Shown in pieces: positions 57,140 to 64,000 of a stretch of DNA of 64,000 nt (positions within the stretch are counted from its first letter, which is position 1; each line of letters opens with the position of its first letter). Where the stretch lies: NCBI GenBank assembly GCA_911728455.2, contig OU452230.1, positions 12,832,438-12,896,437 of the forward strand, in the 5' to 3' direction. A program made the position numbers and the translations under genes. Under the pieces are notes generated by a model. It was not told the origin of the DNA, made no database searches, and saw only the letters and a list, made by a program, of their open reading frames with translations. This DNA is from Marthasterias glacialis. Taxonomy: Eukaryota; Echinodermata; Asteroidea; Forcipulatida; Asteriidae.

Positions 57140-58607
57140 AATTTATTTTAAAATAGCACAGCATTAGCATCGAACTAAAAACACATTACCACGTTTCTGT
57201 AAGTCAATGATAAATGATAGACGCTGTTCATGTTCACTTCGTATATAGTATTAACATCTTGTAAAAAATACACGTGAACTGTCGGTTTCTAAGAAAGTGT
57301 GTATCATGCGTTAAGAATAAGATATACGTCGTTTATAGGAAGGCACTTCAAGAGACGCAAGATTCCCGGTGTAAAACTTGCTAGCGTGTACATACCCTTT
57401 GTATCACTGAAAAAAAATTACAATTGCATAGCCTATTTTCATCGAATTTATGGACACATTAAAAGCCCCAAAATATGATTCGTTTGTCACATGGATGATT
57501 CAAATTAGCAGTTTGTGATGAACCAGTTTGTTTGTATCGCTTCAAGTTCGTCACTCGTCCAGTTTAAAATAGAAATTAAAAATGTGACGTACATTTTAAA
57601 ACTTATTTGGACTTATACCTAAAATATTGTTTAATATTTCAGTTTAATAATGGATTACACAATATTCATAAAGTTGTAAAAATCCGTATATCTTTAGTGC
57701 ATAAAAAGAGACACGGCGTTGTTGCCATGAATTCGAATATAAAATGGCCACTGCATTAAGTCAACCATTAGTATCTTTGAACGAGGGCTATTTGTACACC
57801 TTTTTCATGGCTTCTTGTCTTTGTGTTACAACCGGAATTCATCTCTGCCGTGCGAAAACAGGTGTTTTCTTTTTCAGATATAGCCGTACTACCCCCAACT
57901 TATTGATTTTTTTTGATTGAAATACTGTTGCTGCCCTTTAGATGGGGGAACGTCAAATGATATTTTTTTGACAAAAAGGGGTGTTGAAACTTTCTAGCCA
58001 GTGTATTAACTCTACTTTGTATGCTAATGGGTAGTTTAGTGCCTAGAGTGGTAAAGAAAATTATTAAATTTCGCTAGCACTTTTCAAACCCCACCATTCT
58101 GTAACGTTTGGGCATATTGTGTCGATATGCTTTTTATAGTATTACTATACATATATGCAATTTGTGCTGATCGGCTGGTTTTCTCTTTTTTTTCCCTCCA
58201 GTACCATAAAAAACTGAAAAACACAGTATGTTTGGCAAGTTCCTCTCTTTTCAATTACAAAGTTGTATGTGTGAATATAACATAACACAACTGAGCAATG
58301 TTTTGAAGAAAAAAACGTGTACAGACTTTAAACAAAATGAACATGACATTTTCTCTTGAGTCTTACACTGCTATACTGCACAAGCACAAGCGAAAATGTT
58401 TCTCCGTAGCAGTCAACATATTTAACACACTGTTGCCACTGCATTCCCGAAAGGGGGTTATTTGCAAAATAGGCTGCGGTAACCACGAGGAAGTCTACAA
58501 AATGCTTATCCAATATTTTGCTCATTGACTGTTGGACGAGATCATACGACCAACAGTTTGTTTTTAAATAAAAAATAAATGTCATTTGTGTTTTTTACAT
58601 TTACAAC

Positions 58608-58825
58608 GATGTGTGTTAAGCACTGTATTCTCAGTACTTTCCCAAGTCTCTAGCTAGAATTGCGGGGTCGTGGGTTCGAACCCACCCGAGGAATATGCCT
58701 GTGATTTTTTCACATGAATCGGGAAAGTACTGAGTATACAGTGCTTAACACACATCGATGTATGGGTAAAAACACAAATAGTATTCTTTATCCCTGATGC
58801 AAAACTTAACATCTATTATAATGGT
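58608..58825 (+). mobile_element. SINE-B copy with an inverted copy of its own tail at the 5' end
   Basis: 58608-58643 is the reverse complement of 58721-58756 with one mismatch in 36. Between them lies the tRNA-like part with box B GTGGGTTCGAACCCACCC. The right copy continues into the normal family tail (TATTCTTTATCCCTGATGC, ending near 58825). Confidence 0.85.
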
Positions 58826-58854
58826 GCGCCGGACACCCACTGCTAATTAGGACT

Positions 58855-59070
58855 CAAAATGCATCTGGCTACCGGGCAATCTCGGTAGTCTAGTTGTATC
58901 TGCTCTAGAATGGCGGGGTCGTGGGTTCAAATCCCACCCGAGGAATATGCCTGGGAATTTTTCACAGGACTCAGGAAAGTACTTAGTATACAGTGCTTAA
59001 CACACATCGGTGTATGAGTAAAAAACACAAATAATATTTTTTCCGATGCAAAAATTAACATCTATTAAAA
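58855..59070 (+). mobile_element. SINE-B copy, ordinary orientation
   Basis: The head CAATCTCGGTAGTCTAGTTG, CTGCTCTAGAATGGCGGGG and box B GGGTTCAAATCCCACCC are followed by the tail from CACAGGACTCAGGAAAGTAC to ATTAACATCTATT. It lies 30 bp after the previous copy. Confidence 0.8.
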
Positions 59071-59269
59071 TGAATTTCATAATCAAACTACTGAGACTTC
59101 CTTCCTGGAGATGACAGGCGTTTTCACGAAGGAAAGTATTTAGAAATCTTGGAAGTTGAAAGCAACACGTCTCAAGAGTGTGACCGTGGATCCTATTAGG
59201 GATTGATGGTGCAAAATAAGGAGAAAATAACGGGCTAGAACTACGTCGATAAACGAAGGTTTAACTGGT

Positions 59270-59460
59270 GCTTTCCAAGGCCTGTGGGGAAACTGATTGA
59301 TAGGGATTCAAACCCACGACCCCTGCATTCTAGGGCAGATGTCTTCGAACGCTTGAGGCAAGTTCGAATCCTGAGGGGGTTATGGGTTCGAACCCCACCT
59401 TAATAGCCTATTTGTGTTTTTTTCTCACAGGACACATTGTTTGTCACACCATCAAAATTA
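59270..59460. mobile_element. Two tRNA-like SINE-B heads in opposite orientation
   Basis: A minus-oriented box B (reverse complement of GATTCAAACCCACGACCCC) with the CTAGAATGCAGGGG region at about 59308-59342 faces a plus-oriented GGGTTCGAACCCCACC at about 59385, followed by the TTTTTTCTCACAGGAC tail start. Both are truncated. Confidence 0.6.
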
Positions 59461-59498
59461 TGTAAATAAAAAGAGATGATGCACCGCTGGATTTAGAT

Positions 59499-59561
59499 AT
59501 TTAAATTAAGACGGGTTAAAGAAGTACTGACGTACTTTCATTAATCCGTCTTAATTTAAAT
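59499..59561. repeat. 63-nt hairpin with a perfect 16-bp base
   Basis: ATTTAAATTAAGACGG (59499-59514) pairs perfectly with 59546-59561. The inner bases continue pairing (AAGTAC with GTAC, GTTAA with TTAAT) up to a tight loop at TGAC. Size and pairing resemble either a tiny MITE or a pre-miRNA-like stem. Confidence 0.7.
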
Positions 59562-60466
59562 GTCGTAAACTGACAGGATTGTAAAACGCTTCCTGAATTA
59601 AGTACATGTGTTTTTATAAAACATCAATATTGATCAATGTGTTCAAAGATGTGTTATAATCTCGGCCCTGTATTTATTTATTTCTGTAATATCTATCTAT
59701 CCGATGATTCTATGTTGCTACGTTTCGATTGGCACTACAATTGCACGATCTTTAAAGCATGCCCTCTTACAATATAAAGTGCGCGCAATTTTTCTTTTAA
59801 TACTTAACTGTAAAACACATCTCCAATTATCTGATACGGTAGATAACATTTATTATTTAACTAATGGGTCACACATGTAGATGTGATATTAATCCTAACT
59901 TTAAAGAAAATGATCAGTTTTTAATTTTAATAAGGGTTGCATCCATAACAACGAAGGACAAAAACAACCAACATCCTTTGCAACGAACGATTTGCGTGCA
60001 GTATTTCTGCACTGAGCAGGGCAGCTCTCAGTCCGCGTTGGGGAACATGCTTTCTTGTAGCTCATGTTCATTAGACCGCAATAGAAAAATCACCCTTAAT
60101 TATTTCTCTCTTAATTTGCATCAACGACTATTTGCAATATAATAATAGTACCCGTTATCATGGGATTGTATCTTGTTGAGTTGCTGACGTACCGTTGTGC
60201 AGGTTGGGCTAAGTCCACCAAAATTGTCCATCTGTGAGAGTTAAATAACCGTTTTCTTTTGATGAAATTAAATATGAGCAACTTTTAAATTCGTGTTTTG
60301 GCATATTATCATATGGGTCTGACCCAATGAAGCTTTTTCTGTTGATAAAAAAACAATTATTTAACCTTTGGATGGTAACTCGCTGGAAAACCTTTAAGCT
60401 AATTGCCAATGGTGTTAGAGTATTCTGCTAATTTGTGATAGTCTATTACGCAACAATTGTTTGTTT

Positions 60467-60616
60467 GCTTTTCCGCAGCTCCGCGGAAAAGCCATTGTTT
60501 TTGTTCCGATTTTTCTTCTTCTTCTTCTTCTTCTTATCTCTGCCCGTGGAAACGGCAGAGATATTGTCCTTATGCGGGATATTCTTCTTCTTCTTCTTCT
60601 TCTTCTTCTTCTTCGT
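60467..60616. repeat. Hairpin - (TTC)n - hairpin - (TTC)n composite
   Basis: GCTTTTCCGC (60467-60476) pairs perfectly with GCGGAAAAGC (60483-60492). A TTC tract (about 60513-60535), a second hairpin ATCTCTGCC/GGCAGAGAT (60536-60562), and a second TTC tract (about 60582-60615) follow. The Phe/Ser-rich ORFs across it are products of the repeat. Confidence 0.8.
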
Positions 60617-60963
60617 CAGTAATAACGTATGGTACCCAAAGATCGGCTATATCACAATGGCATTTTGTGGCAAGGCAATCAGACTACTCCGTCGCCCAGG
60701 CTGTGGCTATAAGCCAGGCACTTCATGAATGAAGTCACAGCAATTGAAGTTGGAGTAAACGGTGACCAGTTAGGAACTAATTTATGAAACTTGTATTAAA
60801 ATGCTATTTTAATTACCAACTTCAGGGTTATGTTACCATGACAACAAACACGTGTAGTTTTGGCATGAATAATACCATGTTTCGCAACAATATTTACTTA
60901 TTTTTCCTAATTATGTTACTCTTTGACTAATTGGGAATTCGTAAATGGGCAAATTCGTAAATA

Positions 60964-62487
60964 ACTCTAGGCTGGCTTCAAAAAGCCTTGCTTTCCCTCA
61001 ATCCTCATAAGGCATCGGGTCCAGATGGCATTTCACCAAAATTACTTCGAACCACTGCATCTTCCCTTGCTCCTCCACTTTTGCGAGTGATGAATTCTTC
61101 TCTAGCAACTGGATCCATCCCTATGGACTGGAAACTTTCACAAATCACCCCCGTATTTAAGTCTGGCAAGCGCACTGACATTAAAAATTATCGACCTGTT
61201 GCCCTAACTTCTATTGTCTGTAAAGTTTTAGAAAGGGCTGTGGCTGATAGCATTAATGATCATGTGTCCTCCCTTTGCCTTGGAAACCCCCAGCAGCATG
61301 GCTTCACTGCACACAAATCCTGCGTCACACAACTCACCAATGCTATCCACGACTGGGCAAGCATCCTCGACAAACCATCCCCACCTCGAATTGACTTGAT
61401 TTTCTTAGACTTCAGTAAAGCCTTTGATGTCATGTCGCATCACATCCTACTCGAAAAACTTGCCTGTCATTACAACATTCGCGGCCAAACCTGGGCATGG
61501 CTTAAAGCTTTCCTGATTGGCCGAAAGCAGCGTGTTATGTATCGCGGTTGTTTCTCTGAGTGGGAACCAGTTACATCCGGAGTCCCCCAGGGTAGTGTTC
61601 TCGGTCCCCTGCTGTTTAATCTGTTCATCAATGACATTTCTCATAATCTTAAAACAAAATTTTTGCTTTTTGCCGACGACACGCTAATCTATCAACCCAT
61701 CCGGTCTCCCCATGATGAACACGCCCTGCAATCTGACCTAACTGAACTTGGTCGGTGGTGTGACTTGAATGGTATGCAGCTCAATATCCGAAAAACCAAA
61801 GTCATGCATATGTCAAGAGCCAAGAAACCAGCAGTGCTTCCCAACTACATCCTCCATGATACCCCCCTCAGTGTCACATCATCATACAAATATCTGGGAG
61901 TAACACTGAACAACACTTTGACCTGGAATGACCATGTCAATGCTGTTGTTTCTAAAGCCAATAGAACATTGGGTTTTATTTGGCATGTAGCAGGTGGAAC
62001 ATCTACAAAAGCCCTGACGTCACTCTACCGGTCCCTTGTGTTGCCGATCCTGGAATATGGGTTACCTGCCTGGAACCCCTACACCTCTTCTGCCAGCTCA
62101 AAAATTGAGAAAATCCAAAGGCGAGCCAGCAGAATGTGTTTGAAACAACGCCAAGGCACTATGACATACGAGGATAGATTGCGCACATTAAATTGGATAA
62201 CCCTTGACTCAAGAAGACAAAAACTCACTGTATCGTTTGTAATCAAATGTCTCTTTGGTTTGATTGACTGCCTCTCAGTTCGCGACAACACAGCAGTCAA
62301 CACTCGCCATGCTGATACCCTAACATTTCATCACCACTACGCAAGAACTCTAGCCCTCAAGAACACTCCTACTTATTCATTCCCGCGTATCTGGAGCAGT
62401 CTGCCTCCCCACATTAAGGATTCTTTAACTCTGGACTCTTTTAAGTGTTTTCACAGGAATTTATCTGCTCATTTTCATGAAACATAA
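60964..62487 (+). CDS. Non-LTR retrotransposon reverse transcriptase, 5'-truncated ORF
   Basis: An uninterrupted frame of about 507 codons. It copies element RNA at a nicked chromosomal target. Visible (residue 1 at 60988): KASGPDGISPKLL (8-20), the RT start block NYRPVALTS (67-75), FLDFSKAFD with catalytic Asp (139-147), GVPQGSVLGPLLFNLFINDI (198-217), the FADD box (228-231) and YKYLGVTLN (300-308). A C-terminal region typical of CR1/Jockey-group LINEs follows, ending at TAA. The AP-endonuclease and N-terminal RT parts are missing, and a stop sits at 60961-60963. No natural ATG begins this frame, so it is not an autonomous gene. The lack of frameshifts suggests a fairly recent insertion. Confidence 0.92.
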   Translation, partial: TLGWLQKALLSLNPHKASGPDGISPKLLRTTASSLAPPLLRVMNSSLATGSIPMDWKLSQITPVFKSGKRTDIKNYRPVALTSIVCKVLERAVADSINDHVSSLCLGNPQQHGFTAHKSCVTQLTNAIHDWASILDKPSPPRIDLIFLDFSKAFDVMSHHILLEKLACHYNIRGQTWAWLKAFLIGRKQRVMYRGCFSEWEPVTSGVPQGSVLGPLLFNLFINDISHNLKTKFLLFADDTLIYQPIRSPHDEHALQSDLTELGRWCDLNGMQLNIRKTKVMHMSRAKKPAVLPNYILHDTPLSVTSSYKYLGVTLNNTLTWNDHVNAVVSKANRTLGFIWHVAGGTSTKALTSLYRSLVLPILEYGLPAWNPYTSSASSKIEKIQRRASRMCLKQRQGTMTYEDRLRTLNWITLDSRRQKLTVSFVIKCLFGLIDCLSVRDNTAVNTRHADTLTFHHHYARTLALKNTPTYSFPRIWSSLPPHIKDSLTLDSFKCFHRNLSAHFHET

Positions 62488-63464
62488 TTTTTGTCTAGCT
62501 GCTTGGGACCTCACATCCCTGTTTTTTTTACTGTTTTTTAATAACGTATTTTCTTCTGTTTTAATACTTTCTTTATACAGTTTGTTTTTAATTTATTATT
62601 TTGGATTATATGTTTTGACCGACTATTCTGCAGTTCCATTTTTTTTTCCAACTTAATTTATATATAATTTTGTTTTTTTCTTTATTCTGATTTTTGACCG
62701 CCTATTTTATCCACTTGCCATTTTGTTTAGCGTTTATTCTTTAAATTTTTTATTTTTAGATTCTATTCTAATTTATTAATTTACCTTTTTAATTTGTTTA
62801 TTATTACATACCTTTATGTTTTTATTTATTCATATTTATTTATTTGTTTTTCTTGCATGTTCTAATTATAAAACTTATATTATTATATACATTGTGCATC
62901 ATAAAATTTATTTAATTACATAGTTCATTAATATTACTCATGAAATCTTATTCTTTTCACTTGTTCTGCCTTTATATAGATATATATATATATATATAAT
63001 ATTTATTGTACTCCTTGTTTAAATGTATTGCTTATATGTCACCATTTAAGCTTGGATAGACAGGCCTTCGGGTCACAGTGTTTGGGTACACTTTTGTCTG
63101 TCCTGGCCGGCTTAAATTGGTTATGTTGTTTCTTGTTTTATTTCCTGGTAATGTTGTTTTTGTCATGATTCTGGTTTACTTATTGTCTTGATCTGTTTCT
63201 TTGATTGTTTCTGGTGATTTTTGTCGTTTGTTTCTCTCGTCTTTGTGCTTGGTTGCTCAACCACCTGCCACTTTCCTACCCTTTTCTTTCCAAGTTGGTT
63301 TTGTCTTTATAGTTTTTGTGCGGGTGTCTTTATTTATTTAATAATTTTAATTTATATGTATTCTTTTTATTTTGCTTGATTATGTTTACTTGTACACACT
63401 GTATTTTTGTAAACTTTATTGTCATTGAATCTTGGCCAAATAAATAATAATAATAATAATAATA
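60967..63464 (+). mobile_element. 5'-truncated CR1/Jockey-like LINE with 3' UTR and (TAA)n tail
   Basis: It starts abruptly within the RT coding region near 60967, continues through the ORF and a T-rich 3' UTR of almost 1 kb (with a TA repeat near 62983-63000), and ends CTTGGCCAAATAAATAATAA plus further TAA units at about 63464. I found no clear target-site duplication. Clade assignment is tentative. Confidence 0.85.
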
Positions 63465-64000
63465 ACCATAAAACAGTCCCTACGAGGCTTACGTCATGCA
63501 TTGAGTGACTGGCTTATAGCCGCAGCAGCCGCCTGCGTACGTTACCCCCGCTTGAGGTATGGTACGGTGTCATGTAATTACGTGTACGCCATTGTTAAGT
63601 TGCACGGAACGTAGCCCTGGTAGGACGCTAGTCTCCGTTGCACGCATCTACACAGCCACCGATTGAGCGACGAATGCTTATGCGAAAGTGACCAGCAATT
63701 GAATTGAATCGTATTGAATATTATCAGCTACGCAGTAAAGACATGGGAAGACTTGTACCATAATCAGCTTTATTTTCGGTAGATAACACGTATAACTCAA
63801 GTGAAGCCCTTTTTTTAATTAAAGTTGTATATTGATTATTGTGACATTGATTTAAATCACATTTACTGTTTGATAAATCCATAATTCTACTACAAAGGAG
63901 GTTTCTTTCGAGCTCATGGTTAGACTACGTAAAATCTACGTAACTTTTACTCAGGCTCGCTGCGGGCGTCCGCGTTGTGTGCACGGCGCGAAGGCCGGTT
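63465..64000. other. Right-hand end, GC rising, unassigned
   Basis: 63480-63700 and the last 80 bases are CpG-richer, which may herald a promoter beyond the window. 63509-63521 is an inverted 13-base match (GGCTATAAGCCAG) to 60705-60717 on the other side of the LINE. No ORF, RNA gene or repeat family was recognised. Confidence 0.35.

Noticed and set aside
60435-60732. ORFs encoding Phe-rich or Ser-rich stretches
   Set aside because: They are translations of the TTC microsatellites, not genes.

Overview
The window is eukaryotic, AT-rich (GC clearly below half) and mostly non-coding. It has spliced genes with canonical GT/AG introns, many short tRNA-derived SINEs, foldback/MITE-like DNA elements, a minisatellite and one 5'-truncated LINE. 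The kinase sequence, gene structure and repeat types fit a marine invertebrate deuterostome, most likely an echinoderm. That placement is inference; nothing in the window fixes the species.

Layout. (1) 1-2860, plus strand: the last two exons of a gene entering from the left. The joined frame is open across a phase-2 intron and encodes a very acidic, Ser/Glu/Lys-rich, probably nuclear protein that I could not name. (2) 2861-9737: the convergent 3' region between that gene and the kinase gene, with a MITE and a strong hairpin. (3) 9738-44119, minus strand: a complete calcium/calmodulin-dependent protein kinase IV gene (CAMK4-like). Eight coding exons (95, 79, 63, 156, 166, 197, 156 and 165 nt, first to last) join in frame to 358 residues over 34.4 kb. 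All catalytic motifs, the activation-loop Thr and a calmodulin-binding segment are present. Intron 1 is 19.3 kb. (4) 44120-46305: a GC-richer 5' flank with a consensus CRE, abutting a roughly 1.85-kb inverted-repeat element whose left arm appears to be interrupted. (5) 46306-60963: intergenic, with SINE copies (some head to head), MITEs, palindromes and a GC-rich block but no gene I can defend. (6) 60964-63464: a 5'-truncated non-LTR retrotransposon with an uninterrupted reverse-transcriptase ORF and a (TAA)n tail. (7) 63465-64000: GC-richer unassigned end.

How it fits together. The functional core is a CaMKIV locus with a TGACGTCA site about 305 bp upstream of its ATG, which is notable because CaMKIV activates CREB in animals. 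Most of the rest is repeat biology. There are three SINE families: SINE-A (tRNA-Leu-like, 3' trinucleotide tail), SINE-B (tRNA-Glu-like D arm) and SINE-C (very short). There is also a MITE family with GGGCCCAATTTCATAGAGCTG ends, several unrelated foldbacks and repeated poly-G/C runs. Family names are mine and provisional. All coordinates and repeat alignments were made by eye.
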